A stretch of DNA of 64,000 nucleotides from Rhodospirillales bacterium 24-66-33 (GTDB taxonomy: Bacteria; Pseudomonadota; Alphaproteobacteria; Reyranellales; Reyranellaceae): contig NCHQ01000029.1 in the NCBI GenBank assembly GCA_002281855.1, positions 1 to 64,000 of the forward strand. Direction: 5' to 3'. Position numbers and translations under genes: made by a program. Positions 32,833 through 41,030 of the stretch are shown piece after piece (positions within the stretch are counted from its first letter, which is position 1; every line of letters begins with the position of its first letter). Below the pieces are notes generated by a model, which did not search any database, was not told the DNA's origin, and saw nothing but the letters and a program-made list of their open reading frames with translations.

Positions 32833-33782
32833 GCCAGGTTCTCCTTTCGCCTGAGGCGTTCTCGGACAGCAGCCAGCGCGGCCATGCGGCCGGTTGTCGG
32901 TAGCGGCGGTCGGCGTTGCGTTGCCCCGTTCTTCGGCGCCTCGAGGAAGCGCGTGAACTTCTCCAGCTTCGCGAAGTAGTCGAAGTTGAACCGCCAGCTG
33001 ACATGATCGGCGCTGCGCTGGGTTTCTCCCCTCGCCCAGGGATCGCTCATGGCGTGGTCCAGGGCACGATCGACGTCCTCGATGCTGTGCACCTTCAGCA
33101 GTTTCTTGATCAGCTGCTTTCGCTCCGGCGTTGGCCTGATGACCCTCGACCACTCGGTGTGGCCAAGCTCCTCGTTCACGATGTCGGCAGCGGCGTTCCA
33201 GGCATCGATCACCTGGCTCTCGCGGGTCTGGCTGGGTTCCAGCGGCAATCCCGGTTCGGCGCCTTCGCTCTCTCGGGGCGCGTCAGCGCCGGCCGGCGCA
33301 GCCGGTTCATGCTCAAGCGTCGGCCGATCGGGTCCGGTCGATGACGAAACAGGTCCCGGTCCTTGGTCCCGGTCCTTGGTCCCTTCCTTGATCCTTGATC
33401 CTTGATCCCACGACGAACGCTCGCGAGGCCTCGCGACAATTATCGAGCCCTCATCTGGATCGGGGAACTTGCTGGCGGACGGCCGGTCAATCTTCTGATG
33501 TTCCAACCACTTAGCGACTTTGACGTACTGGGCGCCTGCCACCTCGTAGCGAATGACGCAGCCCTCACGCACCAACTCGTCGAACCAGTCGTCGATGAGG
33601 TCCGGAACGTCCTTGTCGTAGGGGTAGAGAAGGCTCGCGAGCAATCGCGAGGATCCGCGAGCCTTCCCGTGATCGTCGCAAAGCGGCCACAGCAGGATGA
33701 ACAGAAGGCGAGCCTCGCGGCTGACATTGCCCATGCTCTCCGACTGCGGAAACTCAGGCTTGATGGTGCGGATGCGGGCCAT
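32829..33782 (-). CDS. Phage replication initiator (O-like)
   Basis: A 317-residue protein beginning MARIRTIKPEFPQSESMGNV, a start typical of replication proteins in many proteobacterial phages. It has a winged-helix-like N-domain (ARLLFILLWPLCDDHGKARG, LYPYDKDVPDLIDDWFDELV, YVKVAKWLEHQKID). The linker around residues 125-200 is low complexity and its DNA contains short direct repeats. The C-terminal domain has HSIEDVDRALDHAMSDPWAR. By analogy with lambda O it would bind iterons inside its own gene and load helicase through the loader-like proteins. Confidence 0.78.
   Translation of the reverse strand: MARIRTIKPEFPQSESMGNVSREARLLFILLWPLCDDHGKARGSSRLLASLLYPYDKDVPDLIDDWFDELVREGCVIRYEVAGAQYVKVAKWLEHQKIDRPSASKFPDPDEGSIIVARPRERSSWDQGSRIKEGTKDRDQGPGPVSSSTGPDRPTLEHEPAAPAGADAPRESEGAEPGLPLEPSQTRESQVIDAWNAAADIVNEELGHTEWSRVIRPTPERKQLIKKLLKVHSIEDVDRALDHAMSDPWARGETQRSADHVSWRFNFDYFAKLEKFTRFLEAPKNGATQRRPPLPTTGRMAALAAVRERLRRKENLA
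33352..33409. repeat. Iteron-like direct repeats in the O-like gene (candidate origin)
   Basis: Two copies of ggtcccggtcctt, a partial third (ggtccctt), then three tandem ccttgat units. They fall in the linker between the two domains of the O-like protein, the same place as the lambda origin iterons. Confidence 0.5.
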
Positions 33783-33785
33783 GAT

Positions 33786-34364
33786 CTACGCGGCCTTCTT
33801 CTGATCGAACTTGCCGACTTCCCGGCCGGCCGAATCCCAGCCGGGTCGGCGCGCTCGCGCGAACAGCTCGAGGTACGGCCCGTCGAACAGCGCCTCAACG
33901 TCGTCGTACATCCGGTCGGGCTTGCGGGAGTGCTCGCGCCGCTTCTCGAGGATGAGGTTCCGAACGCTGTGGCTGCGCACCGCGGGCGATCCGCGCGTGC
34001 CCAAGAGCCAGAGCTCGGCGGCCGATCGGTACAGATAGCCAGAACCAAACGCTACCTTGCCGTGCTTTGTGAGCTTTCCCCACGCGCCGCCGGACTTGTA
34101 GGCGAAGCCCCAGTCGTCGAGAAGTTCCAGTGCCTCAGGCAGCAGCGGGAACGTCGCCCACATCAACATCGCGCAATCAGGTGCGCACACGAAGTCGAGG
34201 CCTGATCCGATCCGTAGCGCCTTCAGCTCGTCGAGAGACATGCAATCGTAGTGCGCAGCGGCGTTCTTCTCATCGCCGGCCTCCGACCAGTTCTCGAATT
34301 GCCATGGCGGATCCGCAAGGATCACTCGGTATTCGCCGACGCGAGGAAGCGACAGCAGGTCCAT
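33786..34364 (-). CDS. MT-A70 family DNA adenine methyltransferase
   Basis: A 192-residue protein with the diagnostic ADPPWQFENWS motif (about residues 17-27), LMWATFPLLPEALELLDDWG and the MT-A70 ending EHSRKPDRMYDDVEALFDG. Phage members usually methylate adenine in DNA, protecting it from host restriction or changing regulation. The target sequence is not predictable. It lies just upstream of the O-like gene. Confidence 0.9.
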   Translation of the reverse strand: MDLLSLPRVGEYRVILADPPWQFENWSEAGDEKNAAAHYDCMSLDELKALRIGSGLDFVCAPDCAMLMWATFPLLPEALELLDDWGFAYKSGGAWGKLTKHGKVAFGSGYLYRSAAELWLLGTRGSPAVRSHSVRNLILEKRREHSRKPDRMYDDVEALFDGPYLELFARARRPGWDSAGREVGKFDQKKAA

Positions 34365-34422
34365 CTAATGCCTCAAGAACGCGATGGGTTTCGGGGTCGA
34401 CCAGCAAAGCCCGCAGGTGCTT

Positions 34423-35082
34423 CTATTCATTCCACGCCGCCTTTTTCCGAGCGTTGTCAGGTGCCCATAGGGGTTGGTAGTTCGTGAAGTGAAAGCACGC
34501 CGCCTGCTGCCGCGCGTCTGCGAGATCGAAGGATGCGATTGGCCGGATATGATCCAACTGCCAGCACGATCGAGTGCGGCCCCAGTTTGTCCAAGCCATG
34601 CCTGGCGACCACAACCGCTCTATGTGGGCCCGGAACTCGGCTGCGGTGCAGCCCAACAAATCAAAGGTCCGCGCAGACTTCTTGCCGCCGCTGAGTTTGA
34701 TCGCCACTCGCGCGACATTGCGAAGCCGCTCGATTAGTCGATACGTCGAATTTTCGCGCCTGACGGCGATGCGTGCCGCGACCTGTTTGTAGTCCCGCGG
34801 CGGCCTCTTGCCGGCCAGTCGGCGACCTCTATTTATCGCCAAGGCGCACACCTTGCAGTAGGACGTGCAGCGCCCATTCTTCCTGAACCAGAAATGCACC
34901 CTGTTCTTCGTCGTCTTGCACCTCGGGCAGCGCTTCGTCGCTCCGACGCGAGTGCAAAGTCTGCAGCCCTTGGCGCGACGATCACGCAGGCCGCCACACT
35001 TACAGCGACGAAGGTTCCACGGCAGAGGTGCCGAAGGATCCACTAGCGCTTTGGGCACATGGCCATTTGGATGAATGCGCAT
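34423..35082 (-). CDS. HNH endonuclease with zinc ribbons
   Basis: A 219-residue protein. The first 90 residues contain two zinc-binding regions (CKCGGLRDRRAKGCRLC; CPRCKTTKNRVHFWF with CTSYCKVC). The C-terminal HNH core is CWQLDHIRPIASFDLADARQ, then FHFTNYQPLWAPDNARKKA. This fits phage HNH endonucleases with a recruited zinc domain. The start lies only a few bases beyond the stop of the upstream gene, so it could be a homing enzyme inserted beside the MT-A70 gene. Confidence 0.82.
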   Translation of the reverse strand: MRIHPNGHVPKALVDPSAPLPWNLRRCKCGGLRDRRAKGCRLCTRVGATKRCPRCKTTKNRVHFWFRKNGRCTSYCKVCALAINRGRRLAGKRPPRDYKQVAARIAVRRENSTYRLIERLRNVARVAIKLSGGKKSARTFDLLGCTAAEFRAHIERLWSPGMAWTNWGRTRSCWQLDHIRPIASFDLADARQQAACFHFTNYQPLWAPDNARKKAAWNE

Positions 35083-35083
35083 T

Positions 35084-35941
35084 TCAGTGCTTCAAAAAGG
35101 CGATGGCGCGGGGCGACTGCCAACACAATCCACACGAACCGCAGCAGTCGGTTCGGTTGGTCTGGACCGGGCAGACGATGGCGCCGGCTTCCCTGGCCTG
35201 GTCGACTGTGTCGACTGTCAGCGCCCGGAATTGCCCTGTCCTGCCACCGCTGAACCTGATCCAGCACCGCGGATGCTCGTTCATGCGCTCGATCTCGCGC
35301 CCGATGGCGCATCCATTGCGCGCCGTGTAGCCGTAGACGTGCAGGCCAGGCAGCGCGTGCAGCAGCGCATGCCAGAAGGCGACGTAGGGCGTGGAGAAGA
35401 AGTCGCCGAGCACATGGAGCCGGACCAGGATGCGTCCGTGCACGGCGACCAGTTTCCGCACCTCGGCGGACAGCAGGATCATGAGGTCGCCGTCGACCTG
35501 GATGCGGGCCGACCAGTTCATGTTGTTGCCGTAGCAGTCCCGCCAGTTGGCGCAGGTCTTCGGGCAGGTCGCCCGCTCCTCGAGCGTCAGCGTGAAGACC
35601 TTGACGCCTCGCAAGTGGCCTTTCGTGACGGAGCCGCCGATCTTGCGATTGTGCTCCGCCGACTTCAGGAGGCGCTCCTGGAGGGCGGCCCGGACTCGGC
35701 GAGCCGCAAAGAGCGTGCGCGCTTCCCGGACGGCAGGATGATCCGGTGCCAGCGTGTAGGGCGCGCCCGGCGGGGTGTGTTCGGTGAACCGGCGCTTAGG
35801 CGCTCCCGGCGCGGAGTGCTTCAGTTTCGGCCGCGGCGGCGCGCCTTCGCCCGATCGGCGCAGCGCCCAACGCTCCGAACACATGCCGCGATGGCGCGGG
35901 CGACCGCAGACGCAGGCGTCAGGCAAGGCGACCTGCATCAT
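35084..35941 (-). CDS. GP88-like cysteine-rich (possible iron-sulfur) phage protein
   Basis: A 285-residue protein, start ATG 35941 (MMQVALPDACVCG). A Cys cluster, TCPKTCANWRDCYGNNM, lies near the middle, followed by VRLHVLGDFFSTPYVAFWHA and WIRFSGG. A second cluster, CPVQTNRTDCCGSCGLCW, is near the C-terminus. The first cluster and the following Y/G pattern match the Gp88 family of phage proteins, thought to be iron-sulfur proteins. An N-terminal CVCGRPRHRGMC motif may bind zinc. Reaction unknown. Confidence 0.6.
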   Translation of the reverse strand: MMQVALPDACVCGRPRHRGMCSERWALRRSGEGAPPRPKLKHSAPGAPKRRFTEHTPPGAPYTLAPDHPAVREARTLFAARRVRAALQERLLKSAEHNRKIGGSVTKGHLRGVKVFTLTLEERATCPKTCANWRDCYGNNMNWSARIQVDGDLMILLSAEVRKLVAVHGRILVRLHVLGDFFSTPYVAFWHALLHALPGLHVYGYTARNGCAIGREIERMNEHPRCWIRFSGGRTGQFRALTVDTVDQAREAGAIVCPVQTNRTDCCGSCGLCWQSPRAIAFLKH

Positions 35942-36144
35942 GTCGCTCTCCCGAACAGGTCGCGCTGTGCGGCTTCGTTCGATCGTCGCCGGGCGTTCTT
36001 GGCCCACTGCAGCAGGACCGGCGCGAACCAGGTCCCACGGCGCCGTCGGGCAGAAAGCACCTCTTGCGCCCGGTCCTTCCGTGTCCTACATTCCGGACAC
36101 GGATGGGCACTTAGGCCCGCCGAGCACCGGGCAGGAGGCCCAAG

Positions 36145-36603
36145 ATGTTGAAGACCTACAAAGTCGGCGCGTCGCGTTTCCGCAGCAAGGCAGTCGCCGA
36201 CAAGGTGGCCGCCAACAAGGCCATTTTCATCGCCACGGTGAATCGGGAGGGCATGACGGCGGATGAGCGCGCGGCAGCGTTCAACGCGTTCTTCGCCAAG
36301 CGCGAGCCGCCAGCCGAGGCCGAGGCCGAGACCTTTGGCCCGCCGGCCCTGCTCCACATCTTCCGCGACCGCCAGTTCGGCGAGGGCGAAATGCGCGCCG
36401 AGCATGCCCAGCACCCCGGCGACGACTTCGCCGTGGTAACGAACGACGACGGCCTCGGCTGGAAGGCGCGCGTGATCCGCTGCAGCTTTGGCGGCACGAT
36501 GCTCGCCGACCGCGCATGGGGAAACCCGTGGCGGCGCCGCAAGGATGCCATCGCGGAAGTCCTCGCGAGCGGCATCCCCTTCATGCCGGGGTTCCGCCCG
36601 TGA
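36145..36603 (+). CDS. Phage protein, unknown
   Basis: A 152-residue protein with start ATG 36145 after AGGAGG. Residues include VADKVAANKAIFIATVNREG and WKARVIRCSFGGTMLADRAW. No motif is recognised. It is on the plus strand between two minus-strand operons and is coupled (GTGA) to a small HTH gene. The frame on the opposite strand over this region is not protein-like. Confidence 0.55.
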   Translation: MLKTYKVGASRFRSKAVADKVAANKAIFIATVNREGMTADERAAAFNAFFAKREPPAEAEAETFGPPALLHIFRDRQFGEGEMRAEHAQHPGDDFAVVTNDDGLGWKARVIRCSFGGTMLADRAWGNPWRRRKDAIAEVLASGIPFMPGFRP

Positions 36604-36812
36604 GCGCCACTCTCCGCGCGGCTGGCGAGGCTCTGTACGGACCCCGATGGCAATCCGATCTCGCCCGTGACCTGAAGGTATCCGACCGCACCGTGCGGCG
36701 ATGGGATGCCGGGCAGAACGAGATCCCGGCCGGCGTCTGGCCGGAGCTCCGGACGCTACTGAAGGCGCGCGGGCTGGCGCTGGCATCGGTGAGGCGCAAG
36801 CTGCCGAGGTGA
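36600..36812 (+). CDS. Small HTH DNA-binding protein
   Basis: A 70-residue protein, GTG start overlapping the preceding stop. It contains a clear helix-turn-helix, WQSDLARDLKVSDRTVRRWD, then GQNEIPAGVWPELRTLLKAR. Such small regulators are frequent in alphaproteobacterial prophages. It meets the minus-strand C5-methyltransferase gene tail to tail. Confidence 0.75.
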   Translation: MSATLRAAGEALYGPRWQSDLARDLKVSDRTVRRWDAGQNEIPAGVWPELRTLLKARGLALASVRRKLPR

Positions 36813-38111
36813 TCATGCGGCGGCCCTCACTTCGCGCCACGCACGGATGAACCGCGCCGCCGCGTAGGGATTGATGGCGTTTCCGTATCCACGGAGCCGG
36901 CCGACGCGGTTGCCAGCGCCTTCCGCGAGCGGGAAGCCTTCGGCACCTTCAAAGCAGCCTCGCACCACGCCGTCGGATAGCCCATCAGCCAGCCGGAGAA
37001 GCGAGGATTGAGGGACGCGGCGCGCCTTGCCGTCGGTGCAGTTGACGATGTCGAAGCTGGACCAGAAGCCAGCAGGGCTTGCCTCGGCAGCTGATCCACC
37101 CGGTTCCGCGTCGAGCCATCCGGGTTGACCGCTGTTGTGGCCATGCCCGGGGTGTCTTTCCAGTCGCGGCTGCTCGGCGTCGACCAGCCGGTCAGGTTCG
37201 CCGCCTGGCACAAGTCCTGCGGCCCGCCCTTGCGCTCGATCTCCCGAAGCGACCCCTCCGGAGTGCGGACGTTCTTTTCGGCGTCCGTCGCTCGGGACGT
37301 GGGCCATCCCACCAGCTGTGCCGCCGAGCCCAGCGTGTATCCCGCGCCATTGCCGTTGATCCCCTTCGCCTTCAGCCGCTCGATCCGAGCATCGGTCTTT
37401 TCGATGCTCGAGTTCGCGTTGAAGGCTTGAGCATCCGGAGTCGGCCAACCCACCAACTCGACCGTCTTGCGGCTGCTGTCCGTGTTGCCCGCTGGGTTGT
37501 ACGTGTCCGTTCCCGGCGAGCCCGCCATCGGCGTCGGCCAGCCAGAAAATGCGCTGTCGGATATTCGGCGAGCCGACGCCCGCAGCCGGATAATCGGTGC
37601 CCCAAGGAGCATAGGAGATGACTTCCAGCGAAGCGCGTACTCCGGCGAGCCATTCAAGTCCGTCAGGGCTTGCAACCTGCTCTCCAAAGACGCGAGCCGG
37701 GCGGCATCGTGCGATGAGGCGCCAGGCTTCCGGCCATAGGTGGCGGCCGTCGGCAAGCCATGCGTGGCCGCAATCTGCGCATATGCAATAACCAGTTCGT
37801 CGAGGGCACCACACAAGGTTCGCGCCCGCGCATCGCTGGCAACTTTGACGTTTGCCGGCTTGGCTGAACGGCGGACAGGGGCAGCTGCAGGTCCAGACGG
37901 GGCCTTCTCGCCAGTAGGCAAGCTGCAAGGCGAGATCCCATCCGCCGACGCCGGCGAAGAGATGGACCCGCTCATACCCGGTAAGGTCATCTGGCGAGAG
38001 ATCGGCGATTGATCGGTCATCGATTTTTCCCGGCATGATCAGGCCGGCATCCATGAGGTGCTGCAGCCAGTCGCAGGCGAAGCGCTCGGTGTCGTTGTAG
38101 ATCGCGGCCAT
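36813..38111 (-). CDS. C5-cytosine DNA methyltransferase
   Basis: A 432-residue protein. Motif I is LFAGVGGWDLALQL (about 50-63), motif IV CPCPPFSQAG with the catalytic Cys, motif VI-like RVFGEQVASPD, and motif X GYGNAINPYAAARFIRAW at the end. Between about 190 and 340 is a long low-complexity region with repeats such as LADADGGL, GLADSGC and RLVDAEQP. The usual motif VIII is not obvious there. The same DNA encodes another protein-like frame. Activity is likely but not certain. Confidence 0.8.
   Translation of the reverse strand: MAAIYNDTERFACDWLQHLMDAGLIMPGKIDDRSIADLSPDDLTGYERVHLFAGVGGWDLALQLAYWREGPVWTCSCPCPPFSQAGKRQSCQRCAGANLVWCPRRTGYCICADCGHAWLADGRHLWPEAWRLIARCRPARVFGEQVASPDGLEWLAGVRASLEVISYAPWGTDYPAAGVGSPNIRQRIFWLADADGGLAGNGHVQPSGQHGQQPQDGRVGGLADSGCSSLQRELEHRKDRCSDRAAEGEGDQRQWRGIHAGLGGTAGGMAHVPSDGRRKERPHSGGVASGDRAQGRAAGLVPGGEPDRLVDAEQPRLERHPGHGHNSGQPGWLDAEPGGSAAEASPAGFWSSFDIVNCTDGKARRVPQSSLLRLADGLSDGVVRGCFEGAEGFPLAEGAGNRVGRLRGYGNAINPYAAARFIRAWREVRAAA
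36827..38020 (-). CDS. Overlapping ORF in the methyltransferase gene (GWPTP-repeat protein)
   Basis: An open frame of 397 codons nested in the methyltransferase gene, in another register on the same strand. It is not random: it starts TDQSPISRQMTLPGMSGSIS, contains SPEYALRWKSSPMLLGAP, and has the repeated words FSGWPTPMAG, LVGWPTPDAQ, LVGWPTSRAT and LTGWSTPSSR. It ends FSGWLMGYPTAWCEAALK. Similar overlapping proteins accompany phage cytosine methyltransferases, to my recollection. It may be a real overlapping gene or a product of strong composition bias. Confidence 0.5.
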   Translation of the reverse strand: MTDQSPISRQMTLPGMSGSISSPASADGISPCSLPTGEKAPSGPAAAPVRRSAKPANVKVASDARARTLCGALDELVIAYAQIAATHGLPTAATYGRKPGASSHDAARLASLESRLQALTDLNGSPEYALRWKSSPMLLGAPIIRLRASARRISDSAFSGWPTPMAGSPGTDTYNPAGNTDSSRKTVELVGWPTPDAQAFNANSSIEKTDARIERLKAKGINGNGAGYTLGSAAQLVGWPTSRATDAEKNVRTPEGSLREIERKGGPQDLCQAANLTGWSTPSSRDWKDTPGMATTAVNPDGSTRNRVDQLPRQALLASGPASTSSTAPTARRAASLNPRFSGWLMGYPTAWCEAALKVPKASRSRKALATASAGSVDTETPSIPTRRRGSSVRGAK

Positions 38112-38252
38112 TCACTTCCCGCCCCTCATCAGCGCGCACGCCAAGACCAAGTCGAAGTCGTCTTCCGGCTGCGCCCAAAACTCCGCCCGCAGCAGCCCGA
38201 GCAGCCGGCGCGCCTTGATCGCGGCGAAGTAGCTGGCGGCGGCGTCGTTCAT
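38112..38252 (-). CDS. Very small phage protein
   Basis: A 46-residue frame starting MNDAAASYFAAIKARRLLGL, coupled to the RuvC-like gene (ATGA) and ending just before the methyltransferase start. Helical; function unknown. Confidence 0.5.
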   Translation of the reverse strand: MNDAAASYFAAIKARRLLGLLRAEFWAQPEDDFDLVLACALMRGGK

Positions 38253-38737
38253 GCTGGCACCGAGCGTGGATTGAGGATGGCCATCGCCGCGACGCCGACA
38301 CCGCCCGCATCGGCCTGATGATCGTCGGCAGGCTTCCAGCCGATCTTCATCGCTGCGGCGATCATGTCCGGCTTCTTCGCGAACTTGCTGCCAGTGAGCG
38401 CGATCTTCACGTCCTGCCAGGCGATGTGCGTATGCGGCAGGTGGTGTTCGCCGGCGAAGAGGCGGCAGATGCCGGCCAAGGTGATGAGAAATTCGAGCTC
38501 GTCGAGCGCATCGGTCTTGCCGGCGCGGATCGGCACCACGGGCCTCTCCCACGCGATCGCATCAAAGCCGTGGGTCGCCCGCATGTCGTGCAGCCACCGC
38601 CACAGCGCGGCATACCGGCGGGCGTTGTCACCCGGCGGCACCTTCGGCAACAGGAAAGTGCCCAGCAGAGGCGGCTTGCCGCGCTCCATCAGGGCGAATC
38701 CTGTTGCCGTGCTGAGGTCTAGGGCCAGCAGGAGCAT
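38249..38737 (-). CDS. RuvC-like Holliday junction resolvase
   Basis: A 162-residue protein with an RNase H-like start, LLLALDLSTATGFALMERG (first catalytic Asp). AIAWERPVVPIRAGKTDALD supplies the second acidic residue, and DDHQADAGGVGVAAMAIL supplies the terminal Asp pair. These are the RuvC/poxvirus-like resolvase landmarks. It probably resolves branched DNA before packaging. The ATG overlaps the stop of the gene upstream. Confidence 0.82.
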   Translation of the reverse strand: MLLLALDLSTATGFALMERGKPPLLGTFLLPKVPPGDNARRYAALWRWLHDMRATHGFDAIAWERPVVPIRAGKTDALDELEFLITLAGICRLFAGEHHLPHTHIAWQDVKIALTGSKFAKKPDMIAAAMKIGWKPADDHQADAGGVGVAAMAILNPRSVPA

Positions 38738-39354
38738 CAGTGCGCCGCAGCTCCGCTCGCGTCGTTGCCGCGGCCCAGACCTTCGGCCAGCTTGTCCTGT
38801 GCCGTCTGCCAGGCATTGTTGTAGGCGAACCAGTCACCCGAACCCGGCGCGTAGGGATTGGAGGTGCGGTCGAGGCCTTCCCGCCCGTCCTGTTCGCCGC
38901 GCGCCGTGGCGTCGAGCGTGGCGCCGTCGGCATCGGGCTCGTCGAAGAGCGACCACTGCATGCCGAGCGGGCTGCCCATGATCTTGAGGTACCGCCCGAG
39001 GTTCCTTTGTTCTGCGATGACCTCGCCCGTCGACCGCTCGCTGATCCGGAACGCCAGCTTGAGGCTGTCGACATCGACGCCGTCCCCCTTGGCGACCTTG
39101 TACCGGTTGCGCAGGACACCCTGAGCCTGGGCCGCCTTGTCCCTCAGCTCGCGCCATTCGATCTCAGCAGCCTTGATGAGGTTGACGTGCATGCCGACCG
39201 TTTCATCGGAAGCCTCGCCGACGTTCTTGCCCTTGGTCTTCTTGTTGGCCGCAGCCGCCGCGTTCGCGAGCGTCTCGATGGCCTCCTGATCGGCGTTCGG
39301 ACCCGCGAAGTCCGACAGGTTCTCTTCGCGGCGGTTCTTCGGCTTGCGTGCCAT
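38737..39354 (-). CDS. Phage protein, unknown
   Basis: A 205-residue protein starting MARKPKNRREENLSDFAGPN. It is helical, with KTKGKNVGEASDETVGMHVN and the C-terminus NPYAPGSGDWFAYNNAWQTA. Located between the ParB-like and RuvC-like genes, so a role in replication or recombination is possible. No family recognised. Confidence 0.55.
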   Translation of the reverse strand: MARKPKNRREENLSDFAGPNADQEAIETLANAAAAANKKTKGKNVGEASDETVGMHVNLIKAAEIEWRELRDKAAQAQGVLRNRYKVAKGDGVDVDSLKLAFRISERSTGEVIAEQRNLGRYLKIMGSPLGMQWSLFDEPDADGATLDATARGEQDGREGLDRTSNPYAPGSGDWFAYNNAWQTAQDKLAEGLGRGNDASGAAAH

Positions 39355-39427
39355 AGGTCAGATCCGTTCGTTGTTGAGAGAGGGAAACCGCCCGCCAGTC
39401 GTTGCCGGCGCGCGGGTACGCGGACGC

Positions 39428-40615
39428 TTAGGTGGTGGTGGCCTCACGATGCTTAGCGATGCGTTCCCGGAGCACCCGCTCGGCCGATGTTTCGAGCGTG
39501 CCGCCGGACGTGACGCGGCCGTTGCGGGTGTCGTCGTAGAACTTGGCGAGATCGGTCGCGGCGAGGACGGTCCGGACCTTGGCGGCATCAATCTTGGGGT
39601 CGGCCACGACGCGACAGAGCGCGGCGATGGTCGGCGACCGGAAGGCGTTCAGCGTTTCGGGATGCGTCTCGGCCAGCAGCTTGATCGCGGTGGCCACGGC
39701 CGGCCGGCCGACCTGGCGCAGCATCTTCAGCAGCGTGTTGGGCGACAGCACCGATTTCGGCGGGATGTCGTAGCTCGGCGGCGCCTTCAGGATCGTCACC
39801 CCGGCATTGCGGCAGACACCGAAGGCTTCCATAGCCTCGGGCTGCTTGGCGGCAACGGCGGCATGGAATTGCTGCAGGCTTGTCAGCCCGATGCGGCGGC
39901 TGTTCACGGCGACGAAGATCTCAGCCTGCTTCGCCACGTCGGGCGCCTCGATGATGTAGCAAGGCAGGCTGTCGATCTGCGGGTGCTTCTTCGCCGCCTC
40001 GAGGCGGTGCTGCCCGTCGATCACGGCATAGGTGCCGTCGTCGCGCTCGCTGACCACGATGGGCTGATAGCAGTTCCAATTGAACGCCAGCAGGATGCGG
40101 TTGATGTGCGTGATACCGGCCTTTCCGACCTCGCGCTGATAGGTCTTGTCGACGGTGAGCAAGCCCAGATCGAGCCACACCACGCGCGGCTTGGTGCCAA
40201 GGTCGGCCGAGTGCTGGGCCGCCTTCGCCTTGGCGGTCGCCGCCGCGCCGGAAAGCACCTTTTCCTTGGTCGTCGGCAGCGGCGTCGAGGTGGCCGGCTT
40301 CTTCGGTGCCAGCGCGACGGTGGCGCCGATCTTCAAGCCGGTGACCGTCTTGGTTGGCGATCTCGGGAAGGACATCCCGGCAAGACCACCCTCGCGCCGG
40401 GCCATGGCACGGACGCCCGCCCGGTCGAGCAGCTTGTTGCCGACCATGAACTTGCCGCCCTCGCGCGTGACGACGAAGCCGCGCTTCCGCAGGACCTGCA
40501 CGTCAGGGAGAAGGTCGCCGTAGAGCTCCTGCAGTCGCGCGGCCTCCTCGGCTTTGCGTTCGACCTCACGCTCCGCGGCCATGACGTGGGCGGGCTTGCG
40601 CAGGGCAGTCGTCAT
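39428..40615 (-). CDS. ParB/sulfiredoxin-like protein (DUF6551-like)
   Basis: A 395-residue protein starting MTTALRKPAHVMAAEREVER. The region about 175-250 carries the ParB N-domain signature: VDKTYQREVGKAGITHINRI, YQPIVVSERDDGTYAVIDGQ, HRLEAAKKHPQID. The C-terminal half is helical. ParB-like domains in phages may bind CTP or act as nucleases. No partner ParA is present, so plasmid-type partitioning is unlikely. Confidence 0.78.
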   Translation of the reverse strand: MTTALRKPAHVMAAEREVERKAEEAARLQELYGDLLPDVQVLRKRGFVVTREGGKFMVGNKLLDRAGVRAMARREGGLAGMSFPRSPTKTVTGLKIGATVALAPKKPATSTPLPTTKEKVLSGAAATAKAKAAQHSADLGTKPRVVWLDLGLLTVDKTYQREVGKAGITHINRILLAFNWNCYQPIVVSERDDGTYAVIDGQHRLEAAKKHPQIDSLPCYIIEAPDVAKQAEIFVAVNSRRIGLTSLQQFHAAVAAKQPEAMEAFGVCRNAGVTILKAPPSYDIPPKSVLSPNTLLKMLRQVGRPAVATAIKLLAETHPETLNAFRSPTIAALCRVVADPKIDAAKVRTVLAATDLAKFYDDTRNGRVTSGGTLETSAERVLRERIAKHREATTT

Positions 40616-40818
40616 CGTTCGTCCGCCGTCTTGATGGCCTGGTCCACGGCGGCCTCGATGTCGGCCTCGGGGATACCGAGGTCGCGAGCCAGTTCGGCCA
40701 GCGCCGACCGCGTCGCCATGCGTGCCGCCCTGCCGCTGAACGACATCAGGCGCTCGTTCGCGAGGAAACCGGCGGCCTCGTTGGCCAGGACATCGGCGGG
40801 GGTCGCGGTCTGCATCAC
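40612..40818 (-). CDS. Small phage protein
   Basis: A 68-residue helical protein (DVLANEAAGFLANERLMSFS; ALAELARDLGIPEADIEAAV). Start codons GTG and ATG are adjacent; both overlap the upstream stop. Function unknown. Confidence 0.5.
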   Translation of the reverse strand: MMQTATPADVLANEAAGFLANERLMSFSGRAARMATRSALAELARDLGIPEADIEAAVDQAIKTADER

Positions 40819-41030
40819 CGGCGCTCGCTATCGTGATCGAACAGCGGCATCGGCGGCCGGACATTCTTCCCGATCAGCCTGTCGGCCTTCGCCGTCAGCT
40901 CCCTCGCCCGATGCGGCATCCGCTTGACCTGGGCGTAAATCCGCATCGCTCGCCAATGATTGAAGCGTCGCCACAGCCGCATGGGCATTCTGGTGAGCCC
41001 TTTCAATTGCGAGATATTCATCGGCATCAA
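40815..41030 (-). CDS. Small basic phage protein, overlapping alternative frame
   Basis: A 71-residue frame (MPMRLWRRFNHWRAMRIYAQ) whose stop is coupled to the next start, which supports it. It overlaps the longer frame 40828-41235 almost completely. One of the two could be spurious. Confidence 0.4.
   Translation of the reverse strand: MMPMNISQLKGLTRMPMRLWRRFNHWRAMRIYAQVKRMPHRARELTAKADRLIGKNVRPPMPLFDHDSERR

Noticed and set aside
35938..36840. 300-residue minus-strand frame
   Set aside because: Composition is typical of a shadow over two credible plus-strand genes; only its last part looks protein-like and has no start codon.
39428..40615. Plasmid-like partition system
   Set aside because: A ParB-like domain is present but no ParA or centromere-like repeats were seen, and the gene lies in a normal integrated prophage.
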